DNA from: Prorocentrum cordatum
Taxonomy: Eukaryota > Sar > Dinophyceae > Prorocentrales > Prorocentraceae
Assembly (NCBI GenBank): GCA_963575745.1
Contig: CAUYUJ010006524.1
Span: forward strand, 296,001-360,000
Length of the DNA: 64,000 bases
Direction: 5' to 3'
In this document: positions 1-7,993 of the stretch, in pieces
Layout: each line of letters opens with the position of its first letter
How positions within the stretch are numbered: the first letter of the stretch is position 1
The notes under the pieces: model-generated
Databases searched by the model: none
The model's input: only the letters and a program-made list of their open reading frames with translations
What the model was told of the DNA's origin: nothing
Translations under genes and position numbers: made by a program

Positions 1-2
1 GT

Positions 3-175
3 GGGAGCCTGTCCACGGCGGGCATGGCCGCCTCCGCAGACCTGCTGTCCGTGGCGAAGAAGGCGGCAAATTTCAGGAACCGTCTGGCTAGCAAGCAGGC
101 CGAGGGCCAGAGGCGAGAGCTGCTGGACAAGGAGCGCTCGCACGAGGACCAGCTGCGGGAGGTGCTCGAGGAGCA
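3..175 (+). CDS. Exon 1 (partial) of an unrecognised coiled-coil protein
   Basis: Open from the window edge in the frame that includes the ATG at 24. The protein starts GSLSTAGMAASADLLSVAKK and continues with an Ala/Lys/Glu/Arg-rich stretch ending DQLREVLEE, typical of a helical coiled coil. It may begin upstream of the window. The 3' end is inferred at 172 (GC donor) or 175 (GA donor); either leaves two bases of a codon, which matches the phase of the next exon at 543. No known family is recognised. Neighbouring exons to 2919 are probably the same gene. Confidence 0.55.
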
Positions 176-542
176 GAAACCTGCATCAACATAAACTTCG
201 GAGGAGTGAAAAGTACCCATACCGCTACCCTTCCCATATTTCCCCCTTTGGAGGCCTCTTCGGAGGCCCTCGTTGCCACCGCTGGAGTCGCCTCGAACTT
301 CCGGTCAAAACGCAGCCTGGGAGAGGTCCGGGGTGTCGCGGTATCAGTATCTTCTGGCTTCCCCAGAACTATCGGAGGTTCGCGCAGATTTCTTGGATCC
401 CAGCTGGGCCTCCCTGGCGGCCTCTGGCACTGCCGCGCGCCAGGAAGGGGAGCCAGCGCCGATCTAAGAAATCCGCGCGGTCTTCCACACGTTTCCGTTT
501 ATGCAGTTTCGTCTGTTCAATCTAGGTGTGTCGCCGTTGCAG
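176..542 (+). mobile_element. Intron 1 containing a hairpin element (family T3)
   Basis: Between two coding segments. It starts near a stretch containing CATCAACATAAACTTCGGAG and ends CGTTGCAG. It holds the family T3 arms: a GCGCAGATTTCTTGGATCC-type left arm near 377-398 and a CGATCTAAGAAATCCGCGCG right arm near 459-479 around a GC-rich loop. The same arms recur near 4.5, 9.3, 10.0, 12.2-12.7, 13.4, 14.7 and 33.2 kb. Confidence 0.5.
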
Positions 543-812
543 GCGTGTTGGGCAGCAGGTGGCCATGGAGTTCGGCGACGAGCTGTGGACGGTGGGGGGA
601 GAGGACCCGTGCACCGTGCATTTCAATCGCAACCCGCGCGAGTTCGTCCTGCCGGCGGTGAAGACCCTCACAGGCTTGGTCGTGTCAGAGGCTGACACCG
701 GCTCCGACATCGAGCGGGCCGTGGACCTGAAGACCTCGCTGAGGGCTGTGGAGAACTGCCTCGTGGAAGAAGCCCGGGAGCGGATAGCAAACCGGGAGAA
801 GGTCGACCAGAC
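543..812 (+). CDS. Exon 2 of the unrecognised coiled-coil gene
   Basis: Begins after TTGCAG and ends at a GTAAGAG donor. The frame reads through MEFGDELWTVGGEDPCTVHF near its start and then a charged helical part (SDIERAVDLKTSLRAVENCL, EEARERIANREKVDQ). Composition is that of real protein and the segment is bounded by plausible splice sites. No family is recognised. The phase to the next exon does not close perfectly with the obvious acceptors, so a boundary may be non-canonical. Confidence 0.55.
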
Positions 813-963
813 GTAAGAGTGACCCTTCGTTGGAGTGACCTTGGTAGGGGCTCATCGTGGCCCCCCCGAACGCTGAGCGCGTTGCGTCAGCGGCGACCTG
901 CGCGCTTGGATTTGGCCACCTTGCGCCCCCTCGGTCCGCGCACCAGAGCTCACTCCTACCCAG
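813..963 (+). mobile_element. Intron 2: short inverted-repeat element that supplies its own splice donor (family T9)
   Basis: The intron begins GTAAGAGTGACCCTTCG and ends ...GAGCTCACTCCTACCCAG. Its two ends are inverted (GTAAGAGTGA against GTAGGAGTGA read from the other strand), so the donor lies within the terminal repeat. A second copy is at 29875-30010 and a truncated one at 2920-2958. This is how introner elements are described in other protists; assignment here is by structure. Confidence 0.5.
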
Positions 964-965
964 GG

Positions 966-1420
966 CCACTCTTGCGTGTAGTCGAGAAGGGGAAGTCCTA
1001 CGAGTCCCTGCAGCGAGCGAACAAGACGGCCATGGCCTTCGACGGCCTCGTCCGCGAGCTCGCGTCCCTGCTCGGGCAGCCCGCCGACGCAACGCCAGAG
1101 GCCCCGCAGCCCGCCGCGGAGGCCCTCGGCCACGAGCCGCCGGAGGTCCCCGGCGCGGGCACGCAGCGCAGCGCCGCCCGCGCGAGTCTCGCCCGCTCGA
1201 GCGAGCCGCCGGAGGTCCGCCGCGCGGGCACGCGGCGCAGCGGTGCCCGCTCGAGCGTCGCCCGCTCGAGCCTCGCCCGCTCGAGCCTCGGCCACGAGCC
1301 GCCGGAGGTCCCCCGCGCGGGCACGCGGCGCAGCGGTGCCCGCTCGAGCGTCGCTCGCTCAAGCATCGGCGGCCCGGGCACAGGCGATGTCGGTGGCAAA
1401 GCGTGGGAGTCTCGTGCACC
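966..1420 (+). CDS. Exon 3 with an internal amino-acid repeat
   Basis: The frame gives a helical start (VEKGKSYESLQRANKTAMAF, DGLVRELASLLGQ) and then three copies of a Pro/Arg/Ser repeat of the form EPPEVxxAGTxRSxARSSxA (around 1132-1200, 1201-1295, 1300-1375). The internal repeats are also visible as DNA repeats rich in CGCTCGAG, so the tail may be young and disordered. Start is uncertain (acceptors near 963 and 981). The 3' end is before the repeat element at about 1437. Confidence 0.45.
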
Positions 1421-1436
1421 TTCGTAATGGGAGCCC

Positions 1437-1726
1437 TGCCGATGAGCGTCTGGTAACCGATGAGGTAGCGCCGATTTACAGCGTCGACTGGCGTCGCCTG
1501 GCGTTGGTCAGCTTCGATTTAGCGTCGATTAGCGTCGGTTCGCAAGACCCAGCAATGATTGGCCTGTTTTCCACCACCACTACTAGAAGTTGGAGGGGGA
1601 AAAGAGGTGAAGAGGAGGAGGACGAGGAGGAGGAGGACCCCCTCCCCCTCCTACTTATGGTGGTGGTGGTGGAAAACAAACCCATCAAGCAAGATGGAAT
1701 GGGAGGCTCCCGCGGGTTGCCGCCGA
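1437..1726 (+). mobile_element. Repeat-filled intron with a nested T2 hairpin element
   Basis: The outer sequence is rich in GCGTCGATTAGCGTCG motifs and matches 10330-10565, which occupies the intron after the exon at 10156. Both end with a stretch like AAGATGG(A/C)ATGGGAG. The copy here is interrupted at 1555-1687 by a family T2 hairpin that the 10.5-kb copy lacks. Confidence 0.55.
1555..1687. mobile_element. Foldback element, family T2, with 4-bp target duplication
   Basis: Arms are TGGCCTGTTTTCCACCACCA and its near-complement (GGTGGTGGAAAACAAACCCA) around a purine-rich GAG-repeat core. AGCA flanks it on both sides (1551-1554 and 1688-1691). The related repeat at 10.5 kb carries the uninterrupted site. 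Other copies: 4528-4684 and 42958-43185. Confidence 0.7.
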
Positions 1727-1907
1727 AGGCGAGTCCTCGCTGTTCGAGGTGTTCGGCGAGGAGGACTCCGAGGCCGAGAGCGGGCTCGAGGGGGAGGCGC
1801 GGGCCCTGCTGCCCGGGGTGGGCGCCCAGAAAGCCAGCGGGAGCGCCTCGCCGTCAGCGGCGGCGTCCACCTGGGGCTCCGGGCGCGTCGAGGCGGAGGA
1901 GAAGCTT
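1727..1907 (+). CDS. Exon 4, acidic/low-complexity segment
   Basis: Reads GESSLFEVFGEEDSEAESGL and then a Ser/Ala/Gly-rich stretch to AEEKL. It lies between two inverted-repeat introns. Acidic start and low complexity suggest a disordered linker. The donor is not resolved: a GA donor after the Val-Glu-Ala codons would keep phase with the next exon. Confidence 0.4.
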
Positions 1908-2296
1908 CGGCCACAAAAATATACACAGACACCCTCCAATGGATAAGACTCAGTGGCAACGATAGGGGGGATAGGCCTAGGTGGGGATGCATCGACCCCC
2001 AATCGCCCATTGACCGCCGATAGGGGCCCGATAGCCCCAACCTGCCCTGGAAGATGCGGATTCACTATTGGAGGCCTAGTGCCAATCGATCGGCGATGTA
2101 TCACCGATTCCAGGTCGATGCATCCCCCCATATGACAGTCCCCCCTCGTTGCCCCTCAAAGACCTGGGCCTCAGGAGAGTGCGGCGGTGTATAAATCACC
2201 ACTGGGAGCCGGCGTCTTTCTACACCGCCGCCCACCCTGAAGATACATACAATATTCGTTGGAGGATGTCTGTGTATTCATATTTTCGTGGCCTAG
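1908..2296 (+). mobile_element. Intron with about 35-bp terminal inverted repeats (family T8)
   Basis: Left arm at 1909-1942 (GGCCACAAAAATATACACAG and following) pairs with the right arm at 2257-2296 (ending TATTTTCGTGGCCTAG). The right arm ends exactly at a usable AG acceptor. The core includes several GATCGATGTATCACCG-like stretches. Only one copy is seen in the window. Confidence 0.55.
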
Positions 2297-2344
2297 GAGC
2301 TGTCGCCACTGGTCCACGCCCTGGCGAGCCCGCTGCTGCAGAAG
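2297..2344 (+). CDS. Exon 5, short coding segment
   Basis: Reads ELSPLVHALASPLLQK. It is bounded by the CCTAG acceptor of the T8 intron and a GC donor at 2345. Sixteen codons only, supported because the frame and phase join cleanly to the exon at 2630. Confidence 0.45.
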
Positions 2345-2629
2345 GCTCTGTTCGACACCGTCCTCCTGCCTCCCCTCTTCCTTCCTCCTTCGCTTCCTCC
2401 GCGTCCGTCCTCCTGCCTCCCCTGCCCGAGTCCGGGGCTATTGCACATGTGTGTTTTCGTTGCCTTGCGGTCGATACCGATCGCCAGAGTTTCGGCCACG
2501 TTCGCAAGACAGCCTGCAGAGTTGGCTGCCCGCACGGCCTGGGCGTCAACTGTGCAGTTGGTTTCCCGATGCCGTTCCCCTCAGCGGCAGAGCAAATCTC
2601 CCCAATTCGCGCGGCAACCGCCAAAGAAG
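2345..2629 (+). other. GC-AG intron bounded by a 20-bp direct repeat
   Basis: The 20 bases at 2340-2359 recur at 2625-2644 with one difference (AGAAGGCTCTGTTCGACACC). Placing the boundary inside the repeat gives AAG|GC ... AAG|GC, a phase-0 GC-AG intron of 285 bp that preserves the frame QK|ALFDT. The interior starts pyrimidine-rich. Confidence 0.6.
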
Positions 2630-2919
2630 GCCCTGTTCGACACCAGGGCGAAGGCCAAAGCGGGGGCAAGGGATCTGGAGCTGATGGTGAGCGCCACTGG
2701 GCGCCTGGACCGAGAGGTGTCGGAGCGCGCGAGGTTCGCCTCCAGGTGCGAGGAGCTCGAGCAGCTCCGCGGCGAGGTCCGGGCGAAGACGGAGCTGCTG
2801 GCGAGGCAGCGGCGGAGGGCCCTGGAGGCCCAGGAGCTGCCCGAGGCCGAGCGCGCGCCCGAGCTGCTGCGGGTGCTGGAGGGCGTGCGCGACGGCGTGG
2901 CCGCCGCTGGACCCGCCAC
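2630..2919 (+). CDS. Exon 6, coiled-coil segment
   Basis: Reads ALFDTRAKAKAGARDLELMV, followed by a clear heptad-like stretch (EELEQLRGEVRAKTELLARQ, RALEAQELPEAERAPELLRV). It ends at CAC|GTGCGAG, a donor belonging to a truncated T9 element. A stop at 2954-2956 would be met if the exon read on. No named family; a structural coiled-coil protein is the best description. Confidence 0.6.
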
Positions 2920-2958
2920 GTGCGAGAGTGACCTCTCTCGCCGGAGTGCCCTCTGACG
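2920..2958 (+). repeat. Truncated T9 element supplying a splice donor
   Basis: GTGCGAGAGTGACCTCTCTC followed by GCCGGAGTGCCC resembles the left end of the intron at 813 and the repeat at 29875; this copy is cut short by the T1 element that starts at 2959. Confidence 0.4.
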
Positions 2959-3223
2959 CTGGGTCGGGCGCGTGCCTCTATACGGGAGGATTGCTCAAGC
3001 AAGTAGTGAAGGGATGGTCCAGGGACGAGCTTTAGACGAGGTTTGAAGATGCTTGGACCACTGTTCCTTTTCCTTAAGAAAAAAAACAAACACTGTGGGA
3101 AAACACACACACACAAAAACACACACACACACACAAAAACACACAGTGTCTGTGTGTGTGTGTTTTCCCAGAATGTGTGTTTTTCCCACAGTGTCCGCCT
3201 GTAGGAGGACGTGCCCGACCTCA
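2959..3223. mobile_element. T1 MITE, 265 bp, with (CA)n core
   Basis: Left end GGGTCGGGCGCGTGCCTC, right end GAGGACGTGCCCGACCTCA are inverted. The flanks CTCTGACG (2951-2958) and CTCTGGCG (3224-3231) look like an 8-bp target duplication with one change. The core carries CA and GT runs that can fold back. Confidence 0.7.
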
Positions 3224-3224
3224 C

Positions 3225-3342
3225 TCTGGCGCGTGGCTTCCGCGGGGGGCGCGGCGCGGCCCACAGCCCAGAGGCACGCTGGCTGCCACTGCCGCGCCGC
3301 ACGCAGCGGTCGGCAGGCCGCGCGAGCGGAGGCTACCGGTGC
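3225..3342 (+). CDS. Possible exon, low confidence
   Basis: An Ala/Arg/Pro-rich frame (AWLPRGARRGPQ ... RPRERRLPVPR) between a MITE and an inverted-repeat element. Nothing beyond position and composition supports it. Confidence 0.2.
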
Positions 3343-3344
3343 CC

Positions 3345-3736
3345 AGGTGCACTCCCTGGGGCTCCGACGTCGCGACTTTTGCCTCCCATGGGATCCGATG
3401 CTCCAACGGAAATCGGAGCGGGCGGCTTTTGGCCGCTTTCGGCCTCCGGGGGCCCTCGCCGGGCCTCGGGAGCGTCGGGAGCGTCAACAAACGACTCAGG
3501 ACGAAAAGCCGGTCGCGGGGAAGCGGTCCAGACCTCCGCGGCCCACGCATCGAAAAAATTGGAGCAGCCGGATGTCTGGGTTCATGGCGTGGACTACCAT
3601 GCAGGGGTCTGGACCCCTTCCCCAGAATCTGCTGTTCCTCCGGAGTCGTTGTTGCTGACGGTCCCGAGGCCCAGCCAGGGCTCCTAGAGGCCACAAATAG
3701 CGGAAGACATCGCCGTGATTTTCTCACGACGCGCTC
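3345..3736. mobile_element. Long inverted-repeat element (family T10)
   Basis: GGCCTCCGGGGGCCCTCGCC near 3443 and the following 45 bases pair with 3637-3703 (…GAGGCCCAGCCAGGGCTCCT). The right half, including a TAGCGGAAGAC stretch, recurs at 42537-42698, where it lies directly upstream of an exon. Confidence 0.5.
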
Positions 3737-3744
3737 GAGGGTGT

Positions 3745-3870
3745 CTGAGACCACCTCCTGGCTTTCGGGTCATAGCTCGGCTCTCCGGCGGCCGTTCGGG
3801 GCAATCAGGGCACCCCTGGCTGCCGGAAATCACCCCGCAGTTGGAACCGCTCCACCACAACAATCCGTTC
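3745..3870 (-). repeat. Dispersed repeat shared with 31.6 and 43.8 kb
   Basis: TTTCGGGTCATAGCTCGGCT, the CGGCGGCCGTTCGGGGCAAT that follows, and flanking bases match, in reverse orientation, 43735-43925 and part of 31633-31770. No coding potential or clear ends seen. Confidence 0.45.
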
Positions 3871-3879
3871 AAAGTCGGT

Positions 3880-4450
3880 CCCCTGACCCCTCCTGGGCTC
3901 GTTCTGGCCAGCTCTCCGAGCAGCGTCCCGCCTGGCGACGAGCCCCTCCAGAGCCCCTCCAGATCATCCGAGACGACGACTTCGAAACCAGGGGCCGCTC
4001 CTGCGTGCGGCCCCGCCGGAGGAGCGGAGATGGCCGAGCGGCTGCTTCGCGTGGCCCTTGGCGCGCCGCCCTCCGGCGGGAAGTCGGCCGCCCGGCGGCG
4101 CTCCGCGCTGCGCCCGGCGGGCAGGAGGCCGTCGCAGCAGGTCGGAGGGCGCCCGCGCTACGCCCGCACCGATCCCGAGCCCGGCCCCTCCGTGGGCCCC
4201 TCGGCATCGCTCGGCCGCGTGCACGCCTCTTCCTCCGCGGGGGCCGCCGAGGAGCACCCCGGATCCGCTTCGGAGCCCGAGCGCGCGGCGAGGGGGAAGA
4301 GCGCACGGGGAACGGGCGCCCGAGCGGTGGCGAGGCCCAGGGCCGGCGTGTCCTCCCGGCCTGGTCCGCAGGGCGTGCAACACCGAGCCCGGGGCCTCAG
4401 ACGGGCCCGGCCCGGGTCGGTGCGGGCGTGCCTCGACGGGCCCAGGGCTC
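3880..4450 (+). CDS. Candidate exon, disordered Ala/Arg/Ser-rich protein
   Basis: An open + frame with SSETTTSKPGAAPACGPAGG, EMAERLLRVALGAPPSGGK and long Arg/Ala/Pro-rich stretches. It lies between two inverted-repeat elements, as the other exons do. Part of it (4204-4345) is duplicated in degraded form at 4797-4930. No domain recognised; composition could also arise from GC-rich non-coding DNA. Confidence 0.35.
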
Positions 4451-4461
4451 TCCATATAGAA

Positions 4462-4790
4462 CCGTCGGCGCTCGGAGCTCCGCGCGGGTGCCTGGGATCT
4501 GCGCCGGAGCCCCCCGACGGCGCCTCCTGGTGGGCCTGTCTTCCACCACCGCCATCAGCTGGACGGGGGGAAGGAGGAGGAAGACGAGGAGGAGGAGGAG
4601 GAGGAGGAGGAGGAGGAGGAGGAGGAGGAGGATCCCCTCCCCCTCCAACTTATAGTGGTGGTGTGGTGGAAAACAGGCCCATCACCTCCGGAGCCGCCCC
4701 TGGCGCGCTCCGCGCTCCAGGGAGGGGGGTCCGGTGCAGATCCAAGGAACCCGCGCGGAGCTCCAAGACTTCGTGTTTCTGCCGTTTCTC
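4462..4790. mobile_element. T3 hairpin interrupted by a T2 hairpin
   Basis: Left arm TCGGAGCTCCGCGCGGGTGC and right arm CAAGGAACCCGCGCGGAGCT are inverted T3 ends. The loop is interrupted by a T2 element at 4528-4684, so T3 is older. The right flank ends in TCTCTGG before the next coding-like stretch. Confidence 0.6.
4528..4684. mobile_element. T2 foldback element with GGA-repeat core
   Basis: TGGTGGGCCTGTCTTCCACC and GGTGGAAAACAGGCCCATCA are inverted ends around a (GGA)n run at 4565-4632. CCTCC on both sides (4523-4527 and 4685-4689) may be the target duplication. Confidence 0.65.
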
Positions 4791-4796
4791 TGGGCA

Positions 4797-4930
4797 TCGC
4801 TCGGGCGTGTGCATATCTTCTCGGCCAAGACCATCGAGGAGCATCTCCGATCCTCTTGGGAAGCACTAGGCGCACGGAGCCGAAAAAGGCACGGGGAATG
4901 GATGTCCGAGCGATGGCAAGCTCTCCCGTG
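4797..4930 (+). pseudogene. Degraded copy of part of the 3.9-4.45 kb exon
   Basis: GCATCGCTCGG, GTGCA, TCTTC, GAGGAGCA, GGCACGGGGAA and CCGAGCGATGGC occur in the same order as at 4204-4345. The copy is rich in C-to-T type differences and no longer keeps the same frame throughout. Confidence 0.5.
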
Positions 4931-4969
4931 CCCAGAACCTCAAGCCGAGACGGCGGCTACGAAGGAGAG

Positions 4970-5255
4970 GGAGGGATGGAGGGAGGGAGGGAGTGCAGGG
5001 AAGGTAGGGAGGGAGGGAGGGAGGGAGGTAGGAGGAGGAGGAGAAGGAGGAGAAGGAGGAGGAGAAGGAGGAGGAGGAAGAGGAGGAGGAGGAGGAGGAG
5101 GAGGCAGGACGGAGGAGGAGGAGGAGGAGAGGAGGAGGAGGAGGAGGGAGGAGGAGGAAGAAGGATAAGGAGGAGGAGGAGGAGGAGGAGGAGGAGGAAG
5201 GAGAAAGGAGGAGGAGAAGGAGGAGGAGGAGGAGGAGGAGCCGAGAAAAGAGCAC
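4970..5255 (+). repeat. (GGA)n purine-rich microsatellite
   Basis: About 280 bp of GGA/GGGA/GAAG repeats. Long open frames across it encode only Gly/Arg/Glu runs and are not called. Confidence 0.9.
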
Positions 5256-5289
5256 CCCGAGGCTCAGACTCCAGGAGGCTCTGTAGCGT

Positions 5290-5480
5290 CGGCGCCCTCC
5301 CTGTTAGGCGGGCTCGAGGCGGGCGTCGGCCGGCGAGGCCGAGGAGCGGGCGGCGGAGATCCGGCGGCTGAGGCGCAGCGGGCGGGAGCAACCGGCGCTC
5401 CGCCCTCCCCAGGCGCCTCTCGCGGAGAGCTGGCTGCCGGCAGCTCTGTGCTGCCCGCGGCGACGGGGGCTGGAGCCAGA
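5290..5480 (+). CDS. Candidate exon between two microsatellites
   Basis: One frame reads AGEAEERAAEIRRLRRSGRE, which resembles the coiled-coil exons upstream; another reads Gly/Ala-rich. Flanked by (GGA)n and (TCC)n. No splice site is decisive. Confidence 0.3.
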
Positions 5481-5494
5481 GGGAGCGGGGAGCA

Positions 5495-5580
5495 TTCCTC
5501 CTCCTCCTCCTCTTCCTCCTCCTCCTCCTTCTGCTCCTCCTCCTCCTCCTCCTCCTCCTCCTCCTCCTCCTCCTCCTCCC
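5495..5580 (+). repeat. (TCC)n pyrimidine tract upstream of a spliced leader
   Basis: TCC repeats run directly into the relict spliced leader at 5581. A pyrimidine tract there could serve as a trans-splicing signal for the gene downstream; this is inference. Confidence 0.85.
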
Positions 5581-5616
5581 CCGTAGCCAATTTGGCTCAA
5601 GCCATTTTGGCTCAAG
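5581..5616 (+). promoter_or_regulatory. Tandem relict dinoflagellate spliced leaders
   Basis: 5581-5601 matches positions 2-22 of the 22-nt DinoSL with one change (CCAATTTGG for CCATTTTGG). It is followed without a gap by 5602-5616, CCATTTTGGCTCAAG, identical to DinoSL positions 8-22. A genomic leader marks a gene copied from trans-spliced mRNA. The truncated second unit is what remains when a relict leader is trans-spliced at its own internal TAG. Confidence 0.9.
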
Positions 5617-5698
5617 GCAGCTGGCCAGGTCAGCAATTTCCCAGACCGGCCTCCCAGGAGGCCACTCAGTGTCTTTCGCGCTCACACAGGTTGCAGCC

Positions 5699-6082
5699 AT
5701 GGCGTCCCGCTCGAAGCAGTTTAAGGACAGAACCATTCGTAAGCCTAGGAAGGCTCACAAAAAGTCCAAGAAGGACGAGAAATCGAAGAAGTCAAAGAGG
5801 GAGAAGGCTAGGAGGCCGTCAGATCCCAGAATGCCCGTGTCCCAATCGGAGCGCAAGCGCAAGGACTCTAGCTCAGAGTCCGAAGCCCATCCAGAGGTAA
5901 CCAGCGAAGGCGATCGCTCGTCATCCAGAATGGAAGAACTCAAGCAGAATTTACAGGAGGCTCGCATCAAATCGTTGGCAGAGCAGCTCGACAATGCTAG
6001 GGACGAGCTCAAGAGGCTCAAGCAGACCAGGGGCTCGGAAGATCCAGCCCAGAACAGCAAGTCGGCAGAGACAGCAACATGA
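5699..6082 (+). CDS. Intronless gene: basic N-terminus plus coiled coil, remade from mRNA
   Basis: The ATG at 5699 follows CACACAGGTTGCAGCC. The 127-residue product begins MASRSKQFKDRTIRKPRKAH, is Lys/Arg-rich to about residue 60 (suggesting a nuclear or nucleic-acid-binding protein, inferred only), Ser/Glu-rich in the middle, and has a coiled coil at about residues 80-115 (MEELKQNLQEARIKSLAEQL). It ends in TGA. Base and codon use are less GC-rich than the flanking exons, consistent with a separate origin. No family is recognised. GAG|GTAAGAG directly after the stop could be the donor of a 3'-UTR intron. Confidence 0.75.
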   Translation: MASRSKQFKDRTIRKPRKAHKKSKKDEKSKKSKREKARRPSDPRMPVSQSERKRKDSSSESEAHPEVTSEGDRSSSRMEELKQNLQEARIKSLAEQLDNARDELKRLKQTRGSEDPAQNSKSAETAT

Positions 6083-6883
6083 GGTAAGAGACCCTCAAGT
6101 CAATGCCTAACATTGCAAATCGTGAGCACGTTTTGGGAAATGACCTCAGGCTACGGAACACATCAGCTTGGCTAGAAGGCCATTTGGCGTGAGCTGTCAA
6201 TGGTCACGGCATGTTTTTCTCAATGCGGTCGTATCTGCGCTTTTGATGTGGACTTATCCATGTCTAATATCACTTCTAAGCCACCTTGCTGGCAGCACTG
6301 AAACAATTCGCTAGCATGCAATCGAATCAGACACACTTAGCCAAGCATGGCTTCCCTCAGCTCACCCTCATCATCGTGACAGCCGCAGGCGCTAGAACGC
6401 GCAGCGTATAGCCATTATTGACACATGTTGTCCAGGCCCCTTCGCTTTGTGCAAGCACTAGGATGTGCAGTTGCAAGTAATTTCAGGGACCATTCGTACT
6501 TCTGTGAGGGTGAGCTTTACAGCGTCGTGTGCATATTTCCTAGCAAATATGGCACAAGTAATCTAGTAGGCCAGCAGGCAGGCAAGCGAAGTCTTGCAGC
6601 CTGAATCCTTCCAGTCCTCCCTCCTCCTCTACAGCCCAGTTTATCCCCTTCTCTCCCGCCAGACAGTGCATGGAATTGGCAGCCAGGACTAGGTTGCAAA
6701 ACTCTGCCCTCTCCTGGCGGGTCGTGCCATGGCAATGCCATGCCTGAAAGCCCGAACCTGCACGTTGGCGTCCAGGTGATGTTCTTGTCTGTGAGGGGAA
6801 AGGTTGGGTGGGCATTCTTACTCTTTTCATCCCTTTTGGAGGGAAGGTCAGGTCTCGCTTTGCTAGTTGGTCAGCCCATTAGA
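6083..6883. other. Unassigned sequence downstream of the retrogene
   Basis: About 800 bp of comparatively balanced base composition without convincing coding frames, microsatellites or inverted repeats. Probably the retrogene's 3' flank; no polyadenylation signal can be asserted. Confidence 0.5.
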
Positions 6884-7510
6884 ATGTGGGAAGTGAGTTA
6901 CCCCAGCGCATAGCAGTTGATTTCCTTCCCCCTCCCTTTCTCCAACCTTCCTCCTCTTCCTCCCCCTCCTCTCTGGGGCAGGGCTCGGTAGCCGAATCGG
7001 AACCGGCAGCGCCCCAGGCAATGGTCTGGGGGTCAGCTGCTGTCCGAGGAACGCGCCTGACTCTAGTTCACCCCGAAGCGAATGCCAAATGTCCTCCTCC
7101 TCCTCCTCCCCCTTTTTCTCCTCGAGAACCTCCTCCTCCTCCTCGTCCTCCTCCTCCTCCTCCTCCTCCTCCTCCTCCGCCTCCGCCTTCTCCTCCTCCT
7201 CCTCCGCCTTCTCCTCCTCCTTGCCGGCCGCGGGCCGCGCGCCTCGGCGGCAGCGCACCCCGGGACGGTGGGGACCACGCAGACAACGGCGAGCGCGAGG
7301 CGGCAGAGACGTTCCCGATACCGACGCCGTTTCCTCGGGGCTTCGTCCCCCCGTCATCCTCCCGGATGGCAGATCGTTTTTTTTCCCCTGCCATCCCCTT
7401 GGCAGGGAAGGGCGTCTGCCCAGGCCTGTGTAGCATGCGTTCCCTCCCCGAGAGGCTCGGCAACCCCGAGAGGCTCAGTCTTTTCCGGGGCTTCCTCGGT
7501 CCTGGCCTTC
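6884..7510 (+). other. Ambiguous region with a (CTC)n core
   Basis: A 213-codon frame runs through here, but its middle is poly-proline coded by the (CTC)n run at 7087-7222. The two ends (GSVAESEPAAPQAMVWGSAA; later Arg/Pro-rich) could be exon pieces, with an acceptor-like TCTCTGGGGCAG at 6972-6983. I see no decisive evidence for a gene. Confidence 0.35.
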
Positions 7511-7544
7511 CAAATTTCCGAGAGTAGATGGGCTTTCTGGATCA

Positions 7545-7720
7545 CGCCGCATCGCCGATGCATCGGCGATGTGGCGCGACATGGAGCACGATTTTCACCA
7601 CGCGATGCATCACCGAGGTTGTCAGTGCATCGCCGATGCATCACGGATGTGTCACGCTCCTCCGACTCATGCAGGAGGAGGAGGAGGAGGAGGAGGAGGA
7701 GGAGGAGGAGGAGGAATCGT
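7545..7720 (+). repeat. Cluster of GATGCATCGGCGATG motifs, then (GGA)n
   Basis: GCATCGCCGATGCATCGGCG at 7549-7568 and several related copies to 7645 form short palindromes. A (GGA)n run follows at 7674-7713. Confidence 0.6.
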
Positions 7721-7993
7721 CGAGACGGAGGGGGTCGAAGGAAGAGGCCTTCGTCCTTGAGAAGGGCTGGTTTCCCTGGCTGGATGCGCCTCGGTCTCCT
7801 TGTCAGAACGCGCGTGGGGAGGCATCTGGAGAGCTGCCGCACTGGTACACGCTAGGCTGTTGAAAATAAATGTGCTGGGATTCCCAGATCTCATTCTGCT
7901 TCACGCTCCTTCCCACTCCAAGAGCCAATACGCGTTTGCTGCGTGTTGTTATTCTCTGGGAGGGCCTGAACCCAATCTAGTTTGCCCGCCTCC

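Noticed and set aside
4655-5736. Gly/Arg/Glu- and Leu/Ser-rich frames
   Set aside because: Derived from (GGA)n and (TCC)n tracts.
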